Positions 54,401 to 61,992 are shown, counted from the first letter of the stretch. The stretch is DNA of 64,000 bases from Saprospiraceae bacterium (GCA_016717655.1 JADKFC010000002.1:62001-126000); one strand, 5' to 3'. The notes: generated by a model from the letters alone, not told the origin. Made by a program: numbers and translations.

Positions 54401-54803
54401 AGGCACAGGATATAGGTTCATACCCGCAACCGGCTTTGCCGGCATACTTACCTTAAAATATGAATTGTGTGTAGAGGGTTGTGATAATCTTTGTGATGAG
54501 GCTGAAATCAGTTTCCAGATAGGTTACGAAACGCCTTGTGTTCCGCCCACCATTTTTACACCCAATGGTGATGGTATTAATGACAGGTATGAAATACCCT
54601 GTATTGAAACAGGCAGATTTGCCGAAAATGAGCTGATCATCTTCAATCAATGGGGTGATCAGGTTTACCAGGCAAAACCGTATGACAACAGTTGGGAGGG
54701 CACTTACGGAGGAGATCCCCTACCAACGGGTACTTATTATTTTATTTTTAATCCCGGCCGAAATTCCAACAGGTTGAATGGCTTCATCATTATACAACGA
54801 TAA
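48489..54803 (+). CDS. giant HYR/Ig-like adhesin with T9SS type B sorting domain
   Basis: A 2104-residue secreted protein, intact. After the signal peptide (ICLLLLMISVQTLWSQ) come HYR-like modules each ending in a D-x-x-P-P joint (VKDTKPPVFSNLPPNITVAC, VRDNIPPTISNC), a region with two similar jelly-roll inserts (LILDLVNLDADDVSEFFNIV; AVIVEVNAFGDLNDVTEYFD), then about ten Ig/PKD-like modules with a CEGD-type start and W-G-P strands (LCEGDTLKLFANVPPGG, ICEGGAIQLGTTTT, ACEGDTINLSA). Near the end is a cadherin-like module (NDNYTGTLNGIVNFDPLIND), then the type B sorting domain (IFTPNGDGINDRYEIPC, IFNQWGDQVYQAKPYDNSWE). A start ten codons earlier is possible. Its stop overlaps the ATG of a PorP gene by one base. 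Confidence 0.92.
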   Translation: MRIEPTQIRLKICLLLLMISVQTLWSQDTIPPVIVTPGISKTTGCEGGNIMGEFNQWYSTAGGTIATDNSGVFVLVANLPFNLALARFNASADTLCGNTKNVVLEFRAIDQANNVSEPVIISFSVIDTLAPIIFVRPEASAIECTASSQDSLNNWIKNKGGAKASDICSPTVNWTVFYYQTSTGIRDSASIADGPYPQIPIDACNWNVIVSFKVLDECGNPSVTPIRAFDVKDTKPPVFSNLPPNITVACDKVPLPAIITAEDACAGVRPVSFGETSTKHPSPAQCNHYNYQLTRTWTVSDLCGNTASHRQIIQVKDTIGPIIVGQSPLTVSCDEIGIPDSLLTQKNDACSPIFLSYTDSLVNGNVCSYQSKRTYTATDVCSNVTRFTQVLNVRDNIPPKITAAAQNMGLECDQATNVQAAFETWLVNKGGSQATDGCSSGLNFFVAVPGSYVLGDTTSYPGIEPGMLDPSNCPLQCAFFTRGERVDFVYYDDCGNTTVTSAFFGLRDNIPPTISNCVPQITVETNPGSCEASVSFAIPEATDNCAQFASPLVRTATTPVTSAMPGSNEAVVFNVNLSFGPYAVGAFSPTDESTLILDLVNLDADDVSEFFNIVDEDGNLLGMTNNTDGQCGDGRTEFNTISAAKITQWLADGMIHFQLIPNNPGAPVLAINDVCSGSRINGSLSIPIDPNNLLTTRYTVEGSGDTTDIVPPANYSATLEAGFHQLSFLYTDCGGNLSKCITQITVKDLQAPVISCPPGINNLNADANCEAQLNLPLQLSVSDNCGFPSGYDEVLPVSNEAKKIQFRFNETNGNHLALNKNITFPLVPLIKYHTEAVIVEVNAFGDLNDVTEYFDIIGEGGYSFGKTRFSNGTGCGSSVTRFEVPVSTYNDWAADGEITITAVANNMPGEEGNGINPCNFLTPNQTIDENSFLSIRLIVNNPVITYQIDNAAAIAVGQEDTLRATLGAGLHKIKFQTKDNQNNGTFCETQIQVRDNIAPEARCKGFVVRLHPSGASAYILHPDSINSGSTDNCAIDTSWVVNGVYNCSDIGNDRTAILFVKDENGNVASCSAPIRIEAGVLTPTFTAGLCEGDTLKLFANVPPGGNQNQYTFEWYRNDVLVANIENPKFSNAGSGFNGVYRALVKGLNGCFAEGLVTVNIQPLTTPGVTSDFDNYCESEAILLTTNSFTGDIRYEWYEGFPPNGVLIGNTTSPEFTIVPSSGIHNYYVIALSQSCTSNPSPTKRLTIYKKPLVVLLSSFENICEGGAIQLGTTTTGQGFSYQWTGPDGYFSDLANPAQITNVKSEKQGKYQLVISVGNCKSDTATTNVIVLPTPPQPEITGESIYCEGSTFSLVVNNLPVQEKYTWYKDGEKFRVTNENSLEILNVPTSASGLWQVIVESNGCASDTSEAKLISIDNLSVIGADNSGPACEGDTINLSATFVPNSTYKWSGPGAFAANGQFVKAPAKSGDYFVTITTTTGCENVTSTSVEVNVAPVITALSNNSTLCMDGKTDIVFSPSIFPPGSYEYKWQGPNGFMQEVAAARLINATPVLNGSYILRVFNRNCPSEPDTNIISIQLIPPAASLTAPAKVCEGDSLTIRTTAIADLYEWHTPGGIIQTTLPFLTIPNVTETAEGNYHCLVKTGDCFSTAFELRYVTIEARPLPPGIEGNKVLCFGDTLKLSSNVPGIQNAVWKGPNGITAEGLTLTIPKVKNIHDGGYQVSVLKDGCYSAFSQLNFVEVKDSIAPASPSETSVSLCKSEESTVQLCIRDYDGSKGYTFEWRIKGGALLGTTLQECIEVSTALFIEGEQLIEVWAIKDGCRALSAGNVVVSKRAAPNFAAQANIEETTICGTNNQIELNSAFQAPEVEVLWTSLSGKNNILSPQSGKTLVSGFEPGLNVIVLSYSKEGCLAFSTDTVKIFLLDAPDAINDNYTGTLNGIVNFDPLINDQFDDFYSIQIETPDVKAGTLELQGTGYRFIPATGFAGILTLKYELCVEGCDNLCDEAEISFQIGYETPCVPPTIFTPNGDGINDRYEIPCIETGRFAENELIIFNQWGDQVYQAKPYDNSWEGTYGGDPLPTGTYYFIFNPGRNSNRLNGFIIIQR

Positions 54804-55756
54804 TGAGAAAAATAACATTAATATTTCAGCTGCTGGCTTTGTGTTTTGGACTTTCTGCCCAGCAGGAGTTGATGTCTACACAATTCATGTTTAACAAGAT
54901 GTCAATCAATCCTGCATTTGCAGGACAGGAAAAATATACAGGTTTTACTGTCATGGTACGCGATCAGTGGAATGGCTTACCGGGTGCTCCAAAAACCCAG
55001 ATGCTTACTGTCAACTTACCCCGTATTCAGGACAGAGTGGGTATAGGGTTTACTTTAAAGAACCAGTCAATAGGTATATTTCGACAAACCACCTTTGGAG
55101 GAATTTATTCTTATAAATTTTTATTAGGTGATGGTGCGTTGCTGAGTATGGGTGTAGAGTTTAATGCCCGTAATTTTGTAGCCGATTTTACTGACCCTGC
55201 CCTTGTGGCTACCCAGGGTATTCCTAATGATCCTTCTATCCCGCAAGGAAAACAAAGCATCAATATTTTTAATGTGGGCTATGGGGTCTATTTTAATGCC
55301 CGCAATTTTTATGTAGGAGCATCGGTACCCCGTTTAATAAAATCAGATCTTGACTTTGATACCAACAATTCTGTTTCAGAAGAAGTGCGGCATATATTTT
55401 TAATGGCGGGCAGTGCTTTTCCTGTCAACAGAGAGCTGGATATTCATACACAAACCCTATTAAAATTCAGCGAAAATACACCCTTTGATGTGGATCTAAG
55501 TGTGAGCGCAACCCTAGATAAAAAATATACAGGAGGTCTTACTTATCGTACCGGTGGCGGAAGGGGCGATATTGGAGAATCACTTGACCTGTTATTTGGT
55601 TTTAAGATCAATGATCAATTGATGGTTGGTTTTTCAAATGACTTCACCACCTCAAAACTGCGAAGTTTCACCAACGGCAGTATTGAGATACTCTTGCAAT
55701 ATGATTTAGGCAAAAAGAAGGACCGTATTGTGGTTGTTAATCCAAGATATTTCTAA
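54803..55756 (+). CDS. PorP/SprF family type IX secretion protein
   Basis: A 317-residue protein with signal peptide (ITLIFQLLALCFGLSAQ) and the family signature FMFNKMSINPAFAGQEKYTG, then MVRDQWNGLPGAPKTQMLTV and beta strands (VGYGVYFNARNFYVGASVPR, LTYRTGGGRGDIGESLDLLF). The N-P-A-F-A-G motif is the strongest of the three PorP proteins in the window. Its ATG overlaps the stop of the giant type B adhesin (TAATG), so translation is coupled and it should be the adhesin's dedicated partner. The PorE-like gene follows after one base. Confidence 0.92.
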   Translation: MRKITLIFQLLALCFGLSAQQELMSTQFMFNKMSINPAFAGQEKYTGFTVMVRDQWNGLPGAPKTQMLTVNLPRIQDRVGIGFTLKNQSIGIFRQTTFGGIYSYKFLLGDGALLSMGVEFNARNFVADFTDPALVATQGIPNDPSIPQGKQSINIFNVGYGVYFNARNFYVGASVPRLIKSDLDFDTNNSVSEEVRHIFLMAGSAFPVNRELDIHTQTLLKFSENTPFDVDLSVSATLDKKYTGGLTYRTGGGRGDIGESLDLLFGFKINDQLMVGFSNDFTTSKLRSFTNGSIEILLQYDLGKKKDRIVVVNPRYF

Positions 55757-55757
55757 G

Positions 55758-57191
55758 ATGAAGTTTTATAAATTAATTCTGATTTTACTGTTGCCTAGCT
55801 TTTCATTTGCACAATGGCAGATGGATAGCATGGCCATAATGACTGCACAATTGATCAATGAAGCCGGCATCAACAGCAAACATCTTGAAACGTGTCCGAT
55901 TGCTTACAAAGATTTTATCATGTTGGTCAAATCGAATGATGATGGTCCCAAAGACGAGCAGGGAGAATATTATTTTGATTTGGTCTATGCTGCCAAAAAT
56001 GCCAAAGGTCAATTGGCCAGACAAGCGTTTTTACCCTTTAGTGTGAACAGTAACAAACATGAAGGACAAGCCGCCTTTGATCCACTTACCGATAAGCTCT
56101 ATTTTACAAGGGCCTGGTACGACGAAGAGCGTGGCACCCACAAAGACACAATCGTTTTAAAAATTTTTGAAGCCCGTGAGTCCAATCAATATGCCAACCC
56201 AATTGCCTTACCGTTTTGCAGCGATAAGTACAATGTTTGCCACCCTACGCTGAGTGTCAATGGCAATACCCTTTATTTTTCCAGCAATATGCCGGGAAGC
56301 GAAGGCATGGACCTGTATAGGGTTGACAAAGCAGGTAAAACATGGGGCACACCCCAAAAACTCAGCTCAGCCATTAACGGGGCAGGAAATGAAATTTTTC
56401 CCTATCTGTACAGAGACAGTCTGCTCTTTTTTAGTTCAGATCGGACTGGAAGCACGGGAGGTCTTGATCTGTATTTCAGCGTACTGACAGATTCTACATG
56501 GAGCGAGGCTCAGCCGCTACCCTATCCTGTCAATTCCTCTTTTGACGATATTGGATTTTTATTAAATGACTTGACCCAACAAGCCTATTTTTCATCCAAC
56601 AGACCGGGTGGTAAAGGCAAAGACGACATCTACCGTTTGGAATCTCAAAGCCCGATGTTTAAAAAAATGGTGAAAGAAAAAGAAAGCTGGGTCAGTTGTT
56701 CATTGTCGGTGATCGATAAACTCAGCTTCATCCCTGTTAACAATGCAAGAGTGGTTATTGATGAAATTGAAGTAGATGCTGATTCCAAAAACAATTCCTT
56801 GCAATGGGTTGGCAACAATGGAGAAAAGGGAGAGGTGCTAATGAAAATTAAGCCCAACATAATAGCAACAGATGAGAGATTTTCTGATATCGATGGAGTG
56901 GTGAGTGTTAAGTTGAACAGCAAGAGTAAATACCTGATCAGAACTTTCAAAACCGGTTACCAGGAAGATATTCTATTTTTCCAACCAGAAAAAGACGGAG
57001 GTGAAAATACCATTGTACTCAACCCAGTACCGGATCCGGAACCTGTAAAAGAGGAAAAGCCCACCCCGGTATTGCCTGCGGAGGCTGCAGTAGGTACCGT
57101 ATTGGTTTTCAACAGTATTTTTACGATTACAATTCAGCATCCATTAAAGAAGAAGCCATTCGTGACCTCAATACTATTTATGATGCCATGA
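55758..57191 (+). CDS. PorE-like protein, N-terminal part before a frameshift
   Basis: The frame gives a signal peptide (FYKLILILLLPSFSFAQ), a PD40-type propeller (DKLYFTRAWYDEERGTHKD, NTLYFSSNMPGSEGMDLYR, LFFSSDRTGSTGGLDLYFS, AYFSSNRPGGKGKDDIYRLE) and a carboxypeptidase-regulatory-like fold (VSCSLSVIDKLSFIPVNNAR). A proline-rich linker follows. Then at about 57110-57120, in a T-rich run, the frame is lost: it ends as FNSIFTITIQHPLKKK, while the next frame reads YFYDYNSASIKEEAIRDLNT, the start of an OmpA domain. Unlike the PorE-like protein ending at 20028 there is no TPR region. It is the third gene of the adhesin-PorP-PorE cassette. Confidence 0.8.
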   Translation: MKFYKLILILLLPSFSFAQWQMDSMAIMTAQLINEAGINSKHLETCPIAYKDFIMLVKSNDDGPKDEQGEYYFDLVYAAKNAKGQLARQAFLPFSVNSNKHEGQAAFDPLTDKLYFTRAWYDEERGTHKDTIVLKIFEARESNQYANPIALPFCSDKYNVCHPTLSVNGNTLYFSSNMPGSEGMDLYRVDKAGKTWGTPQKLSSAINGAGNEIFPYLYRDSLLFFSSDRTGSTGGLDLYFSVLTDSTWSEAQPLPYPVNSSFDDIGFLLNDLTQQAYFSSNRPGGKGKDDIYRLESQSPMFKKMVKEKESWVSCSLSVIDKLSFIPVNNARVVIDEIEVDADSKNNSLQWVGNNGEKGEVLMKIKPNIIATDERFSDIDGVVSVKLNSKSKYLIRTFKTGYQEDILFFQPEKDGGENTIVLNPVPDPEPVKEEKPTPVLPAEAAVGTVLVFNSIFTITIQHPLKKKPFVTSILFMMP

Positions 57192-57448
57192 TGGGCAGAT
57201 CAGAAATGAAGATCCAATTGTCGGCGCATACGGATTCCCGAGGGAATGCCCTATACAACAAGCAGCTATCAGAACAAAGAGCAAAGGCAGCCAAACAATA
57301 TCTGGTTGAAAAAGGTATTGACCCTAAACGCATTATCACCATTGGTTTTGGTGAATCCCGAATTAGAAATCAATGTAAGGATGGTATCACTTGCACAGAA
57401 GCAGAACATCTATTTAATCGAAGGACAGAAGTGTTGATTTTGGAATAG
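57188..57448 (+). CDS. OmpA domain of the split PorE-like protein
   Basis: Encodes MKIQLSAHTDSRGNALYNKQ, SEQRAKAAKQYLVEKGIDP, FGESRIRNQCKDG and HLFNRRTEVLILE, the peptidoglycan-binding OmpA fold (with the T-D-x-R-G and NRRTE motifs). Its upstream in-frame extension supplies the missing first strand and helix of the domain, so it is the rest of the previous gene, not a separate small protein. Confidence 0.75.
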   Translation: MMGRSEMKIQLSAHTDSRGNALYNKQLSEQRAKAAKQYLVEKGIDPKRIITIGFGESRIRNQCKDGITCTEAEHLFNRRTEVLILE

Positions 57449-57449
57449 C

Positions 57450-59522
57450 TTACTTTTTACTCAACATTAGTTTCTGATAGTATATATGTTTATTTTTCTC
57501 AATCCTAAGTAAGTACATTCCATCGACAATTAGCGGAAGAACCAGTGAGGGAGTGGGTTGCTCATTGGTGAAAACTGTTCTGCCAAGGAGATCTAGCAAG
57601 CTTACCTTATCAATACCTGTTTCCTTTGTTTCAATTTGGTAACTCGCAGGATTTGGGAAATACCAGGGGTTGTCCAACAAAGTTTGATGGACAGAAGAAA
57701 TAACGAGGTTGCTCGATATCGCTGATATAGGACAAGGGCCGATGTTTGAATACCCGATAAAGTAAAAAGTACCCAAGACGTCTTTTGGCAGATCAAAAAT
57801 TCCGGTGGTCGATACTGCCCACAAACTATCCTGATGGTACATTTCATAATAATCGTAATCATAGCTATCTCCCTTTACAATAATAAAGCTATCAGTGAGG
57901 GTCCAATACAAACCATCAGGTACAGTAACAATCTGTTCAAGTACCAAAAAGGAGTCGACCTCAAAAACACAATTTCCCGAGTGAAGCAACAAATGATAGA
58001 TACCACCTAATTCCAAAGAATCAGGAAGGGTGCTGCCCGTGTAAAAGAGCTTGTCTTCAAAATAAAGTTGCACGCTATCGATGCCTGTCAAATCACAAAT
58101 AGATGTATCCAGAAAATACTTTTGATACCAGCAAAAGGTATCTACTACCGGAGAGGAACAGAATTGGGGAATCGCTGCAATACCAATGTCAAAGCAGCCT
58201 GTTTGGATACAACCGGTACTCATTTCCGAAACCTTATACGAATAGTTTCCCGGTGATATTGCCGTAGGGCTGCTGTTGTTGCTTAATTCAAATGTATAAG
58301 CAGAGGCTCCGCTTACCGCATAATTTATTGCTCCATCACTGGCCTCCAAACACGATGCCGGCCTTAGGCTATCAATTGAGACACTGAGTAAACAAGCCGG
58401 TGTGATTTTGTACACTTTGCCCTCACCCAACATGGCAAGGTACAATTCTCCAAAATTATCTTCTCCAAAAGAGCTCAATTCCTGAGGGCCAACGGTGTGG
58501 ATGTGCTCATTTTTCACTGCTCCACATTCATCTCTTTTTAGTCGCCAAATCTTACCGCTACAAAAATCGCCGTATACGTACTGACCATAGAGGTAGGGAT
58601 TTTGTTGCCCTCTGTACACATAACCTCCTGTCACAGAACAGCCGTCAACACCACTGTTGTTGGCATAGACATGGATTGGAGGATAAAATTCGGTTTCACT
58701 GTTACACAACGAAAAATCGTACTTTTCAAAGCCTTCATAACAACGCCAACCAAAATTTAATTTGGCACCTAAGCCGTAGGGTATGTGGTTGATTTCTTCC
58801 CATTTTCTTTGACCCACATCCGCAATCCATAAGTCATTGGTTGCTCTGTCGAACGAAAATCTCCATGGGTTTCTGAGGCCTATTGACCAGATTTCACCAA
58901 GGGTATCTGGGTTGCCGGCGTATGGATTATCTGAAGGAATCAGATAATGAGTAGCTTCTGTGTTGACATCTATTCTCAGCATTTTTCCCAACCGTTCCTT
59001 CGGATTTTGAGATCTGTTGCCAGGATCACCTCCAGAGCCTCCATCACCCATGGCAATGTACAAATAGCCATCGGGGCCAAAATTAAGGTCTCCTGCATTG
59101 TGGTTGTTAAAAGGCTGAGCTATGGTCATCAATATTTTTTCACTGTCTGCATCGGCCTGTAAAGAATCACTAGCAGATCTTGTAAATCGGGATACAACCG
59201 TCTGGCCATTGCCTCCTGTATAATTGACAAATACATATCCATTGGATTGATAATCGGGGTGGAAGGCCATGCCTAAAAGGCCCCTTTCATTGGCTCCGGA
59301 ATTGACCCTGTCATCAATATTAAGATATACCGTCTGCTGACTGATATCGCCAGTTTTTATTTTTCCTGTTTTTTCAACTACATACATTCTGTTATTGTGG
59401 TCAAAAACAATATCCACTGGAATGGACAGTCCATTCATTATTGGAGTAAGTTCAATTTTATTTTGTGCACCTGCCCAAAAGGGAAGGAAAAGGAAAGATA
59501 ATTTCAAAATTCGTGCGATCAT
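57450..59522 (-). CDS. PQQ-type sugar dehydrogenase-like protein with T9SS type A sorting domain
   Basis: A 690-residue secreted protein. After the signal peptide (ILKLSFLFLPFWAGAQ) comes a six-bladed propeller of the glucose/sorbosone dehydrogenase family: IPVDIVFDHNNRMYVVEKTG, ANERGLLGMAFHPDYQSNGY, FNNHNAGDLNFGPDGYLYIA, MGDGGSGGDPGNRSQNP, RNPWRFSFDRATNDLWIADV and GCSVTGGYVYRGQQNPYLYG. The H-N-A-G histidine lies where soluble glucose dehydrogenase has its catalytic base. A SprB-like module follows, then a domain of unknown type, and the type A sorting domain (NPWYFPNPASYQIET to IYYQKLMLSKK). It would oxidise sugars at the cell surface if PQQ is bound. It ends 2 bases from the converging PorE gene. 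Confidence 0.88.
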   Translation of the reverse strand: MIARILKLSFLFLPFWAGAQNKIELTPIMNGLSIPVDIVFDHNNRMYVVEKTGKIKTGDISQQTVYLNIDDRVNSGANERGLLGMAFHPDYQSNGYVFVNYTGGNGQTVVSRFTRSASDSLQADADSEKILMTIAQPFNNHNAGDLNFGPDGYLYIAMGDGGSGGDPGNRSQNPKERLGKMLRIDVNTEATHYLIPSDNPYAGNPDTLGEIWSIGLRNPWRFSFDRATNDLWIADVGQRKWEEINHIPYGLGAKLNFGWRCYEGFEKYDFSLCNSETEFYPPIHVYANNSGVDGCSVTGGYVYRGQQNPYLYGQYVYGDFCSGKIWRLKRDECGAVKNEHIHTVGPQELSSFGEDNFGELYLAMLGEGKVYKITPACLLSVSIDSLRPASCLEASDGAINYAVSGASAYTFELSNNSSPTAISPGNYSYKVSEMSTGCIQTGCFDIGIAAIPQFCSSPVVDTFCWYQKYFLDTSICDLTGIDSVQLYFEDKLFYTGSTLPDSLELGGIYHLLLHSGNCVFEVDSFLVLEQIVTVPDGLYWTLTDSFIIVKGDSYDYDYYEMYHQDSLWAVSTTGIFDLPKDVLGTFYFIGYSNIGPCPISAISSNLVISSVHQTLLDNPWYFPNPASYQIETKETGIDKVSLLDLLGRTVFTNEQPTPSLVLPLIVDGMYLLRIEKNKHIYYQKLMLSKK

Positions 59523-59578
59523 GTCTCAATTTTACTGTGAATGTAGGAAAAAGACCCAAAACTCCCTGTTTAAATGCA

Positions 59579-59586
59579 TAATTTTG
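59579..59586 (+). promoter_or_regulatory. candidate -7 promoter element for the rlmK-like gene
   Basis: TAATTTTG matches TAnnTTTG and lies 25 bases before the chosen ATG at 59611. No matching -33 element was seen. Confidence 0.35.
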
Positions 59587-59610
59587 TCGGCTAAACAAGA
59601 ATGCACTGGC

Positions 59611-60579
59611 ATGACTGATAAAAACCAGCAAAAGCTGGAAATGTTTGAAAATCGGTTGAGGAAGGTTATAAAAATCAGGTCCAAATCAGCTCGAAAACAA
59701 AATGTGAATTGTTATAGGGTTTATGATTTGGACATGCCTGAATTTCCTTTTTGTATCGATTGGTACGATGGTAGGATCTATGTGGCAGAATATCAAAGGC
59801 AACACACTTTGGATGAAAATCAATATAAAGAGTGGTTTGAAAACTCAATCCATACAATTGCGGGCGTTTTTGCTGTTGAGCCTACAATGATCTTTGTCAA
59901 ACATCGAAAAGTAATAGAGGAAAGGGTGGCTCAATACCACAGATTGTCTGATGCCAGTCGTGAGTTTATCGTTGAAGAAGGTGGTCATTCCTTTATTGTC
60001 AACCTATCTGACTATCTTGATACAGGACTCTTTTTAGATCATCGATTGACCAGGGCCATGGTGGGTCAGGAAAGCCTGGATAAAAAAGTATTAAATTTAT
60101 TTGCTTATACCGGTACTTTTTCTGTTTATGCAGCAAAGGGAGGTGCATCGGAAGTAACAACGATAGATTTATCCAATACCTATTTACAGTGGGCAAGAAG
60201 AAATTTTGAACTCAATGGCATCAACCTTCAGAATCATTTTTTCATAGCCTATGACGTAATGCAGTGGCTAAATGAAAACAGGCATGCACACTATGATATC
60301 ATTATTTGCGACCCGCCCACTTTCAGCAATAGTAAAAAAATGGATGGCATCTTTGATGTACAGCGTGACCATGTCAAACTGATCAACCAATGTTTAGCAT
60401 TATTGAATCCGGGCGGACGACTTTATTTTTCCACCAATTTTACAAAGTTCAAGATCAAGGCTGATGAACTTAATTCAAGTTTAATCAAAGATATTACGCG
60501 AAAAACCACTCCCTTTGATTTTGAAGGAAAACTGGATCGATGGTGCTACCTTATTGAAAAAGAAGAAATTAAGCCATAG
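59611..60579 (+). CDS. RlmK-type 23S rRNA (guanine-N7) methyltransferase
   Basis: 322 residues matching the C-terminal (RlmK) half of E. coli RlmKL, which methylates G2069 of 23S rRNA. Visible are FENRLRKVIKIRSKSARKQN, CYRVYDLDMPEF, NLSDYLDTGLFLDHRLTRAM, motif I LNLFAYTGTFSVYAAKGG, TIDLSNTYLQWARRNFELNG, and the catalytic-region IICDPPTFSNSKKM followed by FDVQRDHVKLI. The RlmL half with its THUMP domain is absent. The frame is open far upstream into the sugar dehydrogenase gene; the ATG at 59611 matches the family start. Its 3' end overlaps lpxB on the opposite strand by 11 bases. Confidence 0.88.
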   Translation: MTDKNQQKLEMFENRLRKVIKIRSKSARKQNVNCYRVYDLDMPEFPFCIDWYDGRIYVAEYQRQHTLDENQYKEWFENSIHTIAGVFAVEPTMIFVKHRKVIEERVAQYHRLSDASREFIVEEGGHSFIVNLSDYLDTGLFLDHRLTRAMVGQESLDKKVLNLFAYTGTFSVYAAKGGASEVTTIDLSNTYLQWARRNFELNGINLQNHFFIAYDVMQWLNENRHAHYDIIICDPPTFSNSKKMDGIFDVQRDHVKLINQCLALLNPGGRLYFSTNFTKFKIKADELNSSLIKDITRKTTPFDFEGKLDRWCYLIEKEEIKP

Positions 60580-61675
60580 CAACCAAGGCCTCGGCTACTC
60601 TTTTAGCACTTCCGGCTTCACCCATTTCTTTCATCAAATCATCATAAAAGTGACTATTTTCTTCCGCAGTGAGAGAAGCGAGACGACTTAGTTCATCCAC
60701 TATGCTTTTCGGGTTGCAGTTGGTCTGAAGTAATTCTTTCACTACCTCCTTGTCAGCTATGAGGTTAACCAGAGATATAAAGTTTAGGTCAACCAGGTGT
60801 TTGGCTAAAAAGTATGTCAAACTTCCTGTTTTGTAACACACCACTTGAGGCACTTTAAACAAGGCCGTTTCTAGAGTTGCTGTACCTGAGGTTACAAGTG
60901 CCAGGCTGGCATGGCCAAGGAGGTTGTAATAATCATTTTCCAGGATCAAGACCCGTGTCAGCATATCTGCGGGTATCAAAGCCTGAATGAGTTGTTTATC
61001 CAAATTGGGAGAACGGGGAATTACGCAGTGGTATTGAGGAAAAAATTTGGCGGCTTGGAGCATAGTAGGCAAGATTCTGTTGATTTCCTGAATTCTACTA
61101 CCTGGCAACAAGGCCAGAATGGGTTTGTCAAAACCATTTTTTAAAAGAAATTGCGGGTCTTTTTGGAATGAAGCTATTTCATCCAGCAGTGGATTGCCAA
61201 AATAGTTTACTTCATAATCGTATTTAGCATAAAAAGCCTTCTCAAATGGTAGGATGCAAAACATTTGATCTACATATTTTTTTATTTCGTAACCCCGGCT
61301 CTTGTTCCATGCCCATACCTTGGGCGATATATAGTAGGCTACTTTAAAATTTTGTGACTTTGCCCATTTGGCAATTCTGAGATTAAAGCCCGGGTAGTCA
61401 ATTAAAATAACCACATCCGGCTTAAAAGTTGTAATGGCGGATTTGGACATTTTGATCCATTGTAAGATGGAAGTCAATTTCGAGATGACCTGGATGAAAC
61501 CCATAAAAGCCATCTGTCTGATGGGAATAACAGAAGTAACGCCTGCTGCTTCCTCCATGGATGATCCACCGACAATACAAAATTCTGCCCCGGGGCAGGT
61601 GTTTTTTATGGCTTTGATTAAGATACCACCATGTTTATCGCCCGACACCTCACCCGCAATCAAAAAAAACTTCAT
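60569..61675 (-). CDS. lpxB: lipid-A-disaccharide synthase
   Basis: A 368-residue glycosyltransferase of the inner membrane that makes the lipid A disaccharide from UDP-2,3-diacylglucosamine and lipid X. Motifs: FLIAGEVSGDKHGG at the start, CIVGGSSMEEAAG, MGFIQVISKL, VVILIDYPGFNLRIAKWAK, YYISPKVWAWNKSRGYEIKK, ILALLPGSRIQEI and the sugar-binding ALVTSGTATLETALFKVPQVVCY. Length is typical. It lies last in the operon surE-membrane protein-lpxB, 12 bases after the small membrane protein. Confidence 0.96.
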   Translation of the reverse strand: MKFFLIAGEVSGDKHGGILIKAIKNTCPGAEFCIVGGSSMEEAAGVTSVIPIRQMAFMGFIQVISKLTSILQWIKMSKSAITTFKPDVVILIDYPGFNLRIAKWAKSQNFKVAYYISPKVWAWNKSRGYEIKKYVDQMFCILPFEKAFYAKYDYEVNYFGNPLLDEIASFQKDPQFLLKNGFDKPILALLPGSRIQEINRILPTMLQAAKFFPQYHCVIPRSPNLDKQLIQALIPADMLTRVLILENDYYNLLGHASLALVTSGTATLETALFKVPQVVCYKTGSLTYFLAKHLVDLNFISLVNLIADKEVVKELLQTNCNPKSIVDELSRLASLTAEENSHFYDDLMKEMGEAGSAKRVAEALVAMA

Positions 61676-61687
61676 TGGAATGAAAAA

Positions 61688-61990
61688 TTAGGCAAACAAC
61701 ACATAAAAATATTTGTAAGCCCAAAAACCTACATAGATCAAAGTTGGAAAAACAATGCCCCTCATGGTATCATCATATCGCCTCCTTCGACCAATTTCAA
61801 AGGGTATGAGATTGCAACAAATGGCCAATAAAGCAATAGTTCGCATGCTGCGAGACATAGATGCTCCTGCTTCTTGCGGAATAATTCCTGCCATGCCCAG
61901 AAGGTTAAACAATTGGTCGATGGCCAAATAACCAATTACGGGAACAATGGCACCAATTACAAGGCCTGTTAATACTGAATCTTTTTCCAT
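61688..61990 (-). CDS. small membrane protein between surE and lpxB
   Basis: A 100-residue protein with three hydrophobic segments (VLTGLVIGAIVPVIGYLAI, SMRTIALLAICCNLIPFEI, GIVFPTLIYVGFWAYKYFYV) and a basic loop GRRRRYD between the second and third. No family or motif is recognised. It starts 2 bases after surE and ends 12 bases before lpxB, so it is part of that transcript; a role in lipid A or envelope assembly is only suggested by position. Confidence 0.75.
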   Translation of the reverse strand: MEKDSVLTGLVIGAIVPVIGYLAIDQLFNLLGMAGIIPQEAGASMSRSMRTIALLAICCNLIPFEIGRRRRYDDTMRGIVFPTLIYVGFWAYKYFYVLFA

Positions 61991-61992
61991 GA

